Positions 1 through 7,845 of a stretch of DNA of 18,944 bases are shown here, in pieces. A model generated the notes under the pieces. It was not told where the DNA came from and did no database searches. It saw nothing but the letters and a program-made list of their open reading frames with translations. The first letter of the stretch is position 1; the number at the start of each line of letters is the position of its first letter. This DNA comes from an uncultured Opitutales bacterium (GTDB lineage Bacteria; Verrucomicrobiota; Verrucomicrobiia; Opitutales; Intestinicryptomonadaceae), in the NCBI GenBank assembly GCA_900546565.1, contig URDC01000032.1:1-18944 (forward strand), given 5' to 3'. Made by a program: the position numbers and the translations under genes.

Positions 1-2
1 AC

Positions 3-956
3 GTCGACGCCATAAGCGACGGCGAGACGACCGTCATCGGCGGAATGCTCGAACATATCGAATACGCGGGTATCCATTCGGGCGACGCGGCAATGGTTCT
101 GCCCCCGCATACCCTCCCCGAAAAGACGCTTGACGAAGTCCGCCAGGCAACCTACGCGCTCGCGAAGGAGTTGAAAGTCGTGGGGCTAATGAATATCCAG
201 TTCGCAATCAAAAACGGCGACGTCTACATTTTGGAAGTAAACCCCCGAGCCTCGCGCACGGTGCCGTTCTCCTCGAAGGCGATAGGCGTGCCGCTGGCAA
301 AAATCGCAGCCCGTGTGATGGCGGGCGAAAAGCTCAAAGACTTGGGTTTTACCAAAGAGGTAAAAATTCCCTACATCGCCGTCAAGGAAAGCGTCTTTCC
401 GTTCGTGCGCTTTTCGGGCACAAGTATTATGCTAAGCCCGGAAATGCGCTCTACGGGCGAGGTTATGGGGCTCGACAAAGACCTCGGCACGGCGTTCGCC
501 AAAAGCCAAATCGCAGCCCAGCCGGCATTGCCGCAGTCGGGCAACGTCTTCCTTTCGGTCAAGGACCACGACAAGTTAAGGGCTGTCGAAATCGCAAAGT
601 CGCTTGTCGAGCTCGGCTTCAAAATCTATTCGACCGAGGGCACGGCAAAAGTTCTGCGCGAAAATTCAATCCCCGTGGTGCGCACATATAAATTGGCGGA
701 GTGCGCCCGCCCGAACGTCGTGGATATGATAAAAAACGGCGAGATGTCGCTTATAATAAATACCCCGTCGGGAATGACTCCGCGCTTGGACGAAAATAAA
801 ATCCGACAGGAGGCACTGCTAAAAAAGGTCTGTATGATAACTACGATTATGGGTGCAAACGCCGCAATAAAGGGCATCAAGGCTATGCGTTCGCGCGACT
901 TGGACGTCAAGTCATTGCAGGAATATATGACAATCTTAAAAGAATCGGGAAAATAA
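3..956 (+). CDS. carB: Carbamoyl-phosphate synthase large subunit, C-terminal part (5' end outside window)
   Basis: This is the last ~317 residues of CarB, which makes carbamoyl phosphate from bicarbonate, ammonia and two ATP for pyrimidine and arginine synthesis. The frame is open from base 3 and has no start in the window, so the gene is cut by the window edge. Visible family landmarks are VDAISDGE, EHIEYAGIHSGDAA, the ATP-grasp end with LMNIQFAIKNGDVYILEVNPRAS, and PEMRSTGEVMG. The C-terminal allosteric MGS-like domain follows, with STEGTAKVL and IKNGEMSLIINTPSG. The part seen looks intact and functional. The TAA stop lies four bases before the carA start, so the two genes are surely co-transcribed. 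The order carB then carA is the reverse of the common carAB order. Confidence 0.97.
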   Translation, partial: VDAISDGETTVIGGMLEHIEYAGIHSGDAAMVLPPHTLPEKTLDEVRQATYALAKELKVVGLMNIQFAIKNGDVYILEVNPRASRTVPFSSKAIGVPLAKIAARVMAGEKLKDLGFTKEVKIPYIAVKESVFPFVRFSGTSIMLSPEMRSTGEVMGLDKDLGTAFAKSQIAAQPALPQSGNVFLSVKDHDKLRAVEIAKSLVELGFKIYSTEGTAKVLRENSIPVVRTYKLAECARPNVVDMIKNGEMSLIINTPSGMTPRLDENKIRQEALLKKVCMITTIMGANAAIKGIKAMRSRDLDVKSLQEYMTILKESGK

Positions 957-960
957 CACA

Positions 961-2109
961 ATGAAGGCAATATTGGCATTTGAAGACGGCACGGTGTTTC
1001 GCGGCAAAGGTTTCGGCGCGCGTAAAACCACGGTCGGCGAGGCGGTTTTCAACACATCCGAGTTCGGATACGAAGAGCTCCTGACCGACCCCTCGGCGCA
1101 TAAAAATATCGTCGTAATGACATTCTCCGAAATCGGCTGCTACGGCATTACGACCGAGGATTGCGAAAGCTGCGGCGTAAAAGCCGCGGGGCTTGTCGTC
1201 GCGCAGGAGTGCCGGACGCCGAGCAATTGGCGCAGCAAAAAGAGCCTGCCCGACTTTCTCTCCGAAAACGGCATACCCGCAATTTCGGGCGTCGATACCC
1301 GCGCAATCACCGTAAAAATTCGCCGGAACGGCACGCTCAAAGCCTGCCTTTCAACCGAGGATATTTCCGACGAAGACGCAGTGCGCCGCGCCCGCGAGTG
1401 GCGGGGGCTTGACGGTGCGGATTCGGCGGGGGAGGTTTCCTGCAAAACTCCGTGGCATTTCGATACTGAAAAAATCGATATCGAACCCTTCAAACTCGGG
1501 GGCGTCCACATCAATAATAAAACGCGCACGGAGCCGCTTTTTAAGTGTGCTGTCTTGGATTTCGGCGCGCCGCTGTCGATGCTAAAAAGCCTCGCATTTT
1601 GCGGCTTCGATTTAACCGTGTTCCCGTCTGACACTTCGGCGGAGGAAATTCTTGCGACTTCGCCAGATTGCCTCTTCCTTTCAAGCGGCGCGGGCGATCC
1701 CGCGGGAGCTATAACCGCGCAAAAAACCGTCGCCGAACTCGCAAAAAAATTGCCTACAATGGGTGTCGGTTTCGGGCACCAAATTCTGGCATTGGCTTTC
1801 GGCGGTAAAACATACAAACTAAAATTCGGACACCACGGCGAAAACCACCCGTCGCAAAATATCCAAACCAAAACCGCAAAAATCACGACCCAAAACCACA
1901 CTTACGCCGTCGCCGCAAATTCGCTCGCGAATACGGGCTTGAAAGTATCCGAGGTCAATTTGACCGACGGCACGGTCGAGGCTTTGCGCCACGAGTCGCT
2001 GCCCGTATTTTCCGTCCAATACCGCCCCGAGCCCGCCCCAGGATCGCTCGGTTCGGAATACGAGTTCGACACATTCTACAAACTCGTAAAGTCGGCAAAA
2101 AAAGCCTGA
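961..2109 (+). CDS. carA: Carbamoyl-phosphate synthase small subunit with a degenerate glutaminase active site
   Basis: The 382-residue protein matches CarA over its full length. The N-terminal domain has VGEAVFNTSEFGYEELLTDPS and GVDTRAITVKIRRNG. The C-terminal class I glutamine amidotransferase domain has FGHHGENHP. Normally this subunit hydrolyses glutamine and passes ammonia to CarB. Here the nucleophile motif G-[IV]-C-[LF]-G-H-Q reads G-V-G-F-G-H-Q, so the catalytic Cys (E. coli Cys269) is Gly270, codon GGT at 1768. The triad His (E. coli His353) is Arg355, codon CGC at 2023, while Glu357 remains. Nearby conserved sites also differ: the usual DFGAK is DFGAP, NGPGDP is SGAGDP, and QNHGF is QNHTY. 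The frame is intact, so this is not a pseudogene by truncation. By inference the subunit is a structural or regulatory partner and the enzyme uses free ammonia. Confidence 0.93.
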   Translation: MKAILAFEDGTVFRGKGFGARKTTVGEAVFNTSEFGYEELLTDPSAHKNIVVMTFSEIGCYGITTEDCESCGVKAAGLVVAQECRTPSNWRSKKSLPDFLSENGIPAISGVDTRAITVKIRRNGTLKACLSTEDISDEDAVRRAREWRGLDGADSAGEVSCKTPWHFDTEKIDIEPFKLGGVHINNKTRTEPLFKCAVLDFGAPLSMLKSLAFCGFDLTVFPSDTSAEEILATSPDCLFLSSGAGDPAGAITAQKTVAELAKKLPTMGVGFGHQILALAFGGKTYKLKFGHHGENHPSQNIQTKTAKITTQNHTYAVAANSLANTGLKVSEVNLTDGTVEALRHESLPVFSVQYRPEPAPGSLGSEYEFDTFYKLVKSAKKA

Positions 2110-2165
2110 AACGTGGCGGGGGTCCACTTCCGAGAGTGTGGTTATTTCGCAATTGGTATTGATAG

Positions 2166-3416
2166 ATGTTCATAAAAAATATCCACATCGAAAATTTCAG
2201 GGGCTTGCGCGACGAGCTTGTCGAATTCGACAAGTCTATCACGGTCTTGGCGGGTAAAAACGGCGGCGGCAAGTCTACCGTCTTGGAGTCTATCGCCATA
2301 ATGCTCTCGTGGCTGCCCGTAAAATTGTGCAATTATGCCCTGCGCGGGCGCAAAATCTCCGAGCGCGACATTTCATACGGGGCGGATTTCTCGCGCCTTA
2401 CAATGACTCTCGAAGGCGAAACTCCTATGAAACTCACGCTCTTCAAGGAGCGGGGCGCAACGGGCACGCGCCTCAATTCGGCAAATTCCGATATGCGCGC
2501 CGCCGAAAAATTCGGGTGCGACATGCGCGTAATGCTCGAAGGCGACGGCCAAGTCTATCTGCCGGTTCTCGCCTATTACGGGGCTTCGCGCGACGTTTCG
2601 GGATATTGCTCGCCGCAGCCAATCTCCTCTAACGATCGCACCGAAGTCTACAAGCGCGCCTTTCAGGCGGGAACCGACTTCAACAAACTCACCCGTTGGT
2701 TCGTCGAGATGGCGGAGCGTCGCGCGGCGGAAATGTCGGAGGCGGCAAAACTTCCGCTTAAAAAGGGCAACGCAAAACGCCTCGAAATCGACGCCTTCTA
2801 TAAGCCGCTTTCATTCGTGAGCAGGGCACTCGCGGGCTTCTCGCCCGAGTTTTCCGCCTTCGAAGTCCGCAACGGCGAGATGTGGCTGCGCTCGCGCAAC
2901 ATTCCCGCTTCAAACCTTTCCGACGGCGAAAAAACCGTAATCGCGCTCATTGCCGACATCGCAATGCGGACGATTGTCGCAAACCCGAACGCTTCAAACC
3001 CGCTGCGCAGCGACGCCATAATTCTAATCGACGAACTCGACTTGCATTTGCACCCCGAATGGCAGTCTGAAATCGCCGAAAAACTGCCCGAAATTTTTCC
3101 GTCGGCGCAGTTCGTGATTTCGTCGCATTCGCCCTCGGTGATGTCGGTGGCAAAAAACCTGTATAAAATCGACGGCAAAAGCAACGCCGTCGAGCGCGTG
3201 GAAAACGCCTACGGACGCTCGCCCGCCGACATTCTCACGCAGCTGCTAAACGCCCACCGCGAGCCTGCCGTAGCCCGCAAGCTGCGCAAGATGTATGAGG
3301 CAATCGACGCGGGAGATACCCGAACAGCAAAGAAAATCGTCGACGAACTTTCAATCCTCATCCCCGACGATCCCGAGGTTTTGCGGGGCGAATATCTTAT
3401 CCGCGCCCTCGGCTGA
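2166..3416 (+). CDS. ptuA: PtuA-like AAA/ABC-type ATPase of a Septu-type defence pair
   Basis: The 416-residue protein is a single-chain ABC/SMC-like ATPase of the COG3950 type. Its Walker A is GKNGGGKST at residues 30-38. The ABC signature is LSDGEK at 251-256. Walker B is IILIDELDLHLHP at about 285-297, and the H-loop His is at 321 in SSHSPS. The start MFIKNIHIENFRGLRD is typical of this family. The C-terminal part after about residue 345 is helical and looks family-specific. An HNH nuclease gene follows 45 bases later on the same strand, which is the layout of Septu (PtuA-PtuB), an anti-phage system. In known Septu the ATPase controls the nuclease. The protein is shorter than many PtuA members. 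No reverse transcriptase is nearby, so this is not a retron-borne version. The gene starts 56 bases after carA with no clear terminator between. Confidence 0.82.
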   Translation: MFIKNIHIENFRGLRDELVEFDKSITVLAGKNGGGKSTVLESIAIMLSWLPVKLCNYALRGRKISERDISYGADFSRLTMTLEGETPMKLTLFKERGATGTRLNSANSDMRAAEKFGCDMRVMLEGDGQVYLPVLAYYGASRDVSGYCSPQPISSNDRTEVYKRAFQAGTDFNKLTRWFVEMAERRAAEMSEAAKLPLKKGNAKRLEIDAFYKPLSFVSRALAGFSPEFSAFEVRNGEMWLRSRNIPASNLSDGEKTVIALIADIAMRTIVANPNASNPLRSDAIILIDELDLHLHPEWQSEIAEKLPEIFPSAQFVISSHSPSVMSVAKNLYKIDGKSNAVERVENAYGRSPADILTQLLNAHREPAVARKLRKMYEAIDAGDTRTAKKIVDELSILIPDDPEVLRGEYLIRALG

Positions 3417-3461
3417 TTTTTTCGGCGTGTTGTCCCGTTTCATTTTTCCCTCCCATCTAAA

Positions 3462-4142
3462 ATGCGCCACATTCCGAGACCGAAAAATTCCGATGCACCC
3501 GCAATCTTCCGCGATTGGCTCGCAAAACACCCCGCCGCGCACTATTCGCAACTCGGCAATTCGCGCATAAAGTCCGAGCTGAAACATTCGCTCGTCGCGC
3601 GTCAGGCATACCTGTGCGGATATTGCGAGTGTCGTATTTTCGACGAAACATCGCACATCGAACACGTCGAGCCTCAGTTCGGCGGCGTTTCGGACAAAAC
3701 TCTTGCATATTCCAATATGCTCGCTTCCTGTATAAAAGACCCGAAAAGCGGGCGCGGACTTCCAGCCTTTTCGGCGGAGTCCGCAATACATTGCGGACAT
3801 GCGCGCGGCACGCACGAAGTCGTCTGTCCATACGATTCCGATTGCGAAAAATACTTCGAATATTCGTTCAGCGGCGAAGTCCGCCCCAATCCAAAACTTG
3901 CCGACCCGCGCAAGCGAATGTTGGCGGTCGACTCAATCGGCTACCTGCGTCTGAACGTTCCGTCGCTTGTTGTGGGGCGCAAAATCGCGATGACAGAGGC
4001 GATAAGGCTTTTTCAGGCGGGCGTTCCGCGCGAAAAAATTCTGGGAAAGTCGGATTCGAAATTGCTTCCTTTTTGGTCGGCGGCGAAGTTTGCGCTCGAT
4101 AGACTTGCTGCAAAAAGACGACCGAAAACGCCCCGAAAATAG
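3462..4142 (+). CDS. ptuB: PtuB-like HNH endonuclease of the Septu-type pair
   Basis: The 226-residue protein has a zinc-supported HNH nuclease core of the TIGR02646/PtuB type. It shows C52-x2-C55 in YLCGYCECR, then H65-I-E-H68 as the catalytic IEH motif, and N85 in AYSNMLASC. A second metal-binding part has C111-G-H113, H118, C122 and C128. N-terminal residues include MRHIPRPKN. The C-terminal part (about 150-226) is basic and likely helical. Its position right after a PtuA-like ATPase on the same strand is the main support for calling a Septu defence pair. The expected role is cleavage of phage or other nucleic acid when the ATPase senses infection. All HNH residues I can identify are present, so the nuclease looks active. 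Confidence 0.82.
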   Translation: MRHIPRPKNSDAPAIFRDWLAKHPAAHYSQLGNSRIKSELKHSLVARQAYLCGYCECRIFDETSHIEHVEPQFGGVSDKTLAYSNMLASCIKDPKSGRGLPAFSAESAIHCGHARGTHEVVCPYDSDCEKYFEYSFSGEVRPNPKLADPRKRMLAVDSIGYLRLNVPSLVVGRKIAMTEAIRLFQAGVPREKILGKSDSKLLPFWSAAKFALDRLAAKRRPKTPRK

Positions 4143-4309
4143 CCTCAAAAACGCCCGATTTTGGCGAAAACGAGCTGGTTTTAGCGTCTTTTAACTGTTA
4201 GGGTTCGGGTGTTTTAAGGGTTTTTTTAGTGTTTTTTTGGGGGGTTAGGGGGCGGTTTTTTTGCTATGATTTTGTTTGCCCGAGAGGCAGTTTATGCTAA
4301 ACTGACGCA
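4143..4309. other. T/G-rich intergenic region upstream of tyrA
   Basis: These 167 bases hold no gene. A weak hairpin (CGCC/GGCG, 4152-4166) lies just after ptuB but lacks a T-run. From about 4195 to 4260 the + strand is almost only T and G, with several G-runs (including six and five G in a row) and TTAGGG-like units. This is where transcription from the ptuAB side may end and the tyrA operon may start. No convincing -35/-10 pair could be fixed. Confidence 0.5.
4288..4304. promoter_or_regulatory. 17-bp palindrome just upstream of tyrA (possible operator)
   Basis: CAGTTTA-tgc-TAAACTG is a perfect 7-bp inverted repeat that ends five bases before the tyrA ATG at 4310. A smaller inverted repeat, TGCC-cgaga-GGCA, lies directly before it (4277-4289). 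The palindrome contains TATGCT, a possible -10 element, so a bound repressor could block transcription. It could also be a translation-blocking hairpin in the mRNA. No regulator is identified. Confidence 0.35.
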
Positions 4310-5176
4310 ATGATTTTTTTTGAAAAAGTGGCAATTTTGGGCGCGGGGCTTTTGGGGGCGTCGCTTGCGAAGGCGTTGAAAAAACGCGCAGTGGCGGGCT
4401 CGGTTTCGGTGTGGTCGCGCAGCGAATCGACGAGGGCGAAGTGTGCCGAGCTTTCGGATGTTTTCGACAAAGTTTGTCCTACGCCGCGCGAAGCCGTCGA
4501 AAATGCGGACATTGCGGTTTTATGTGCCCCCACCGAAAACATTCCCCCGCTTGCCCGCGAAGTCGCGACTGCGCTTAAAAACGGCGCGATTTTGACCGAT
4601 GTGGGCAGCGTAAAAGGCGCGATTTGCGCGGAATGTTCGGCGGCGTTGGCGGGGACTGGCGCGGTTTTTGTGGGCTCGCACCCGATGGCGGGCTCGGAGA
4701 AGATTGGCATTGATTTTTCGGACGCGGAACTTTTCGAATCGCGTCCGTGTTTTGTGGTTTTGAACAGTAATGCGGGGGCGCAGACGCTCGAAGCGGCGGG
4801 TAAATTGGAGGCGTTGTGGGGGGCGGTCGGAATGTCGGTTGCCCGCGTTTCGGCTTCGGAGCACGACGCGATTGTGGCGCGCATAAGCCATCTGCCGCAC
4901 CTGTTGGCGGGAACGCTTTGTCTGGTTGCCGCCGCCGCGCCGCGCGATCTGCGCAGGTTTGCGGGCCCGGGGTTTCGGGACACAACGCGCGTAGCCTCTG
5001 GTTCGCCGGCGGTTTGGGACAGTGTTGTTGCGGACAACCGCGGCGAGATTCTTTCGGCGTTGAAGGACTATCGCGAAAGCCTTTCGGCATTGATTGCGGC
5101 TGTCGAAGCGGGCGATAAGGCGGTAATTTCCAAGCGTTTGCGCGACGCAAAAGTGTATCGCGACGGCCTTGTTTAA
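4310..5176 (+). CDS. tyrA: Prephenate (or arogenate) dehydrogenase
   Basis: The 288-residue protein is a stand-alone TyrA-type dehydrogenase, the NAD(P)-dependent oxidative decarboxylation step of tyrosine synthesis. The Rossmann motif GAGLLG is at residues 11-16. GSHPMAGSEK follows at about 122-131. The helical C-terminal domain has EHDAIVARISHLPH (conserved His194 and His197) and AGPGFRDTTRVASGSPAVW. There is no chorismate mutase or ACT domain. The length fits short monofunctional forms. The start ATG follows a palindrome, and no strong Shine-Dalgarno is seen. It is the first gene of a run with aroA-cmk, plsC, gdx and queE, so aromatic amino acid genes lead this operon. Prephenate versus arogenate preference cannot be told from sequence alone. 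Confidence 0.93.
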   Translation: MIFFEKVAILGAGLLGASLAKALKKRAVAGSVSVWSRSESTRAKCAELSDVFDKVCPTPREAVENADIAVLCAPTENIPPLAREVATALKNGAILTDVGSVKGAICAECSAALAGTGAVFVGSHPMAGSEKIGIDFSDAELFESRPCFVVLNSNAGAQTLEAAGKLEALWGAVGMSVARVSASEHDAIVARISHLPHLLAGTLCLVAAAAPRDLRRFAGPGFRDTTRVASGSPAVWDSVVADNRGEILSALKDYRESLSALIAAVEAGDKAVISKRLRDAKVYRDGLV

Positions 5177-5213
5177 TGCGCAAAAGTAAAAATTTCGGAT
5201 TTTCGGCGGAGAT

Positions 5214-7160
5214 ATGGAAACGCTTTCAATAGAACCTTTTAACACGTTTGCCCGCGCGGCCGTTTTGCCCGTGGGCTCGAAGAGCATAACCAACCGCGCC
5301 CTGATTTTGGCTGCGGCAAGCGGCGAAAGCTGTCTGATTAAGGACGCGCTTTTTTCGCGCGACACGGAGCTTATGGTTGGCGCGCTTAGTGCGCTCGGTT
5401 TTGAAATCGCCTCCGATGTCGGGGCGAAGACGATTTTCATTCGCGGCGGGAGGATAACGAACAGGAATGCCGAATTGTTTGTGGGCAATGCGGGGACTGT
5501 GGCGCGCTTTCTTACGGCGTTTGTGGCTGCCTGCGACGGCGGGGAATTCAAATTCGACTCCGACGCGGAAATGTATAAGCGTCCGATGAAGGGGCTATTT
5601 GACGCGCTCAGGGCGCAGGGGGCGGAATTCGAATTTGCGGGCGAAGAGGACAGGTTTCCGTTTACGATGCGTCCGCGCGGTTTGCGCGGCGGTGTTGTGG
5701 AAGTTGACGCGAGTTTGTCGAGTCAGATTGTGTCGGCGTTGATGTTGTCGGCGGGGCTTGCGAAGACGCCGCTTGAAATAAAGTCGACGGCGACGGTTTC
5801 GAAGCCGTTTGTGGAGATGACGCGCGAAATGCTCGGAGAATTTCCCATTGCCGAATACCGCGTCGAGCCCGACGCGACCGCGGCGGGTTATTTTGCGATG
5901 TTGCCCGTGATTACGGGCGGCGTTGTCGCGCTGAAAAATTTCGGAAAATGCCGTTTGCAGGGCGATGTGAAGTTTGTGGAAATGCTCGAAAAGGCGGGGC
6001 TATTGTCTGTGCGCCGCTTCGGGGCCGATATGGTTTGTTTCGGCGCGGACGAATTTTCAAACGATGCGTTGGAGCTTGATTTCAACGATATTTCGGACAC
6101 GTTTTTGACGCTCGCCTCCGCCGCGGTGTTCATTCCGCGCAAAATAAAAATCACGGGAATCGCGCACACGCGCGGGCAGGAAACCGACCGTGTGCAGGCT
6201 ATGGCGGGGCAGCTTGAAAAACTGGCCGAATCGGTCATTCAGTCAGAGGACTCGCTCGAAATAGTATCGTATCCGGCGGTGGCAAAGTGTCGAACGCGTC
6301 GGGAGATTGCCGCGGTTTTATCGGAGAAGCTCGGGGGGCGGACGCTGATTGAAACTTTCAACGACCACCGCATAGCTATGAGTTTTGCGGTGCTCGGGTG
6401 TGCGGACATCGGGCGCGGGGCTTGGATTGAAATCGAGAATCCCGACTGTGTGGGCAAGACGTGGCGCGAATTTTTTACGGTGCTGGATGCGGCGCGCGAG
6501 AGCTCGCGCAAATTCAGGGTTGTTGCCGTAGACGGCGGTGCTGCGGTGGGGAAGTCGAGTGTGTCGAAAGCCGCTGCGGCGTCGCTTGGGTATATGCACG
6601 TAGACACGGGGGCGCACTACCGCAATCTCGCCTACATTCTGCTTGAAAACAATCTTTCGCCCGACAATCCCGACGGGGTGAAGGCGTTGTTGGCGTCGCT
6701 GAAACTTTCGACGAGAGTGGTTGGAAACAGTGCGAAGATTTTATGCAACGGGCACGTTTTGCAAGATTCGGACATTCGTTCGGAGCGTGTGAATGCGGTG
6801 GTGTCGAACTTTGCGGCGATTGCAGAAGTGCGCGAATTCCTGAAAAACTACCAGCGTTCGATGCGCGAATTTGCCGCGGAAAACGGTTTTGCTGGACTGA
6901 TTATGGAGGGGCGAGACATCGGCTCGGTGATTTTTCCCGATGCGAATGCGCGGATTTTTCTGGACGCGGACGAAGAAACGCGCGCGGCGCGTCGGGCTGC
7001 GGAGGGGATTACGGACTCGATAAAAAAGCGCGATGCGCTCGACCGCAACCGCAAGGTTGCGCCTCTTGTATGTCCGGAAGGGGCTGTGCGCATAGACACG
7101 TCGCATCTGACGAAAGACGAAGTTGTCGCCGCCGCGCTGCTGTGCATTTTGGATTCGTAA
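5214..7160 (+). CDS. aroA-cmk: Fused EPSP synthase / cytidylate kinase
   Basis: One 648-residue frame encodes two enzymes. Residues 1 to about 430 are EPSP synthase (shikimate pathway). They carry GSKSITNRA with Lys23 and Arg28, GNAGTVARFLTAF, DASLSSQIVSALMLSA, NDISDTFLTLAS, ETDRVQAMA, DHRIAMSFAV and DCVGKTW. From about residue 434 is a (d)CMP kinase with Walker A GGAAVGKSS (441-449), a DTGAHYR motif where most Cmk proteins have DTGAMYR, GRDIGSVIFPDA, and KKRDALDRNRKVAPL. Both halves look complete with no stop or gap between them, so this is a true fusion. A good ribosome site, GGAG, lies three bases before the ATG. The gene follows tyrA and its stop is one base from the plsC start. Such fusions are known in several phyla; the proteins may act independently or share assembly. 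Confidence 0.95.
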   Translation: METLSIEPFNTFARAAVLPVGSKSITNRALILAAASGESCLIKDALFSRDTELMVGALSALGFEIASDVGAKTIFIRGGRITNRNAELFVGNAGTVARFLTAFVAACDGGEFKFDSDAEMYKRPMKGLFDALRAQGAEFEFAGEEDRFPFTMRPRGLRGGVVEVDASLSSQIVSALMLSAGLAKTPLEIKSTATVSKPFVEMTREMLGEFPIAEYRVEPDATAAGYFAMLPVITGGVVALKNFGKCRLQGDVKFVEMLEKAGLLSVRRFGADMVCFGADEFSNDALELDFNDISDTFLTLASAAVFIPRKIKITGIAHTRGQETDRVQAMAGQLEKLAESVIQSEDSLEIVSYPAVAKCRTRREIAAVLSEKLGGRTLIETFNDHRIAMSFAVLGCADIGRGAWIEIENPDCVGKTWREFFTVLDAARESSRKFRVVAVDGGAAVGKSSVSKAAAASLGYMHVDTGAHYRNLAYILLENNLSPDNPDGVKALLASLKLSTRVVGNSAKILCNGHVLQDSDIRSERVNAVVSNFAAIAEVREFLKNYQRSMREFAAENGFAGLIMEGRDIGSVIFPDANARIFLDADEETRAARRAAEGITDSIKKRDALDRNRKVAPLVCPEGAVRIDTSHLTKDEVVAAALLCILDS

Positions 7161-7161
7161 A

Positions 7162-7818
7162 ATGAAAACGCGGTATTTGAATTTCGGCTCGAAATACGCC
7201 TACAAGGCGTCGTATTATCTGGCGCAGACGGTTTGCGATGTCTTCGCAAGAATCGAGCTTGACGGCTATGAAAACATGCCCCAGACGCCGTGCATAATTG
7301 TTGGAAATCACGTCAGCTATCTCGACCCGTTTGCGATGGGGTTTTTCAAGGAGGGCGAGCAATGTGTGGTGGCGCGCGATTCGCTTATGAAAAATGCTCT
7401 GGCGAAGAAGATTTTGCTGAGTCTGAACGCAATTCCGATTAAGCGCGGAGAAGCGGGCAATTTGGGCGTATTCAGGGAGATTTTGAGGAAAATCCGCGAA
7501 GGAAAGTCTTTGATAATTTTTCCGGAGGGAACGCGCAGCCCCGACGGGCGTTTGCAAAGGGGTAAGGCGGGTGTCGGGCTTTTGGCTATAAAGGCGGGGG
7601 TGCCCATTGTGCCAATTCGCAGTTTCGGATTCGAAGACGTTTTGCCGCGCTTGAATGTATTGCGCGGCGGAATGCGCATTTATATGCGTGTGGGCAAGCC
7701 CGTGATGCCTTCGGAAATTGACCCCGGCAAGGACGCACCCGAGCGTGCTCAGAAGATTGTGGACGCGCTTATGGAGCGCATTGCGGACATAGAGCGTCCC
7801 GTTTTGCGCGACCTGTAA
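7162..7818 (+). CDS. plsC: 1-acyl-sn-glycerol-3-phosphate acyltransferase (PlsC family)
   Basis: The 218-residue protein carries the PlsC acyltransferase blocks in order. NHVSYLDP is the catalytic NHx4D. IPIKRG follows, then FPEGTRSPDGR for substrate binding, and VPIVPIRSFG. It should add the second acyl chain to lysophosphatidate at the inner membrane. I chose the ATG at 7162 (MKTRYLNFGSKYAY), which sits one base after the aroA-cmk stop. An upstream in-frame ATG at 7123 lies inside aroA-cmk and would add only residues without family features. Close coupling of cmk and plsC is common in bacteria, since CMP kinase feeds CTP into phospholipid synthesis. The protein has no obvious long membrane helix, so it is likely peripheral or uses a short amphipathic start. 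Confidence 0.92.
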   Translation: MKTRYLNFGSKYAYKASYYLAQTVCDVFARIELDGYENMPQTPCIIVGNHVSYLDPFAMGFFKEGEQCVVARDSLMKNALAKKILLSLNAIPIKRGEAGNLGVFREILRKIREGKSLIIFPEGTRSPDGRLQRGKAGVGLLAIKAGVPIVPIRSFGFEDVLPRLNVLRGGMRIYMRVGKPVMPSEIDPGKDAPERAQKIVDALMERIADIERPVLRDL

Positions 7819-7845
7819 TGTTGTTTTATTGTATTTATTTGTATT

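Noticed and set aside
1140..1901. Minus-strand open frame of 253 codons inside carA
   Set aside because: It shows low-complexity translation with no domain and lies entirely antisense to carA.
2166..4142. Retron with PtuAB effectors
   Set aside because: No reverse transcriptase gene or msr/msd-like RNA is seen next to the pair.
4520..5551. Long minus-strand open frame (343 codons) across tyrA and aroA
   Set aside because: It is Arg/Ala/Pro-rich with no family features and lies opposite two well-supported genes, so it is a shadow of GC-rich coding.
7819..7845. Guanidine riboswitch before gdx
   Set aside because: The gap is only 27 bases and AT-rich, too short for any known guanidine riboswitch.
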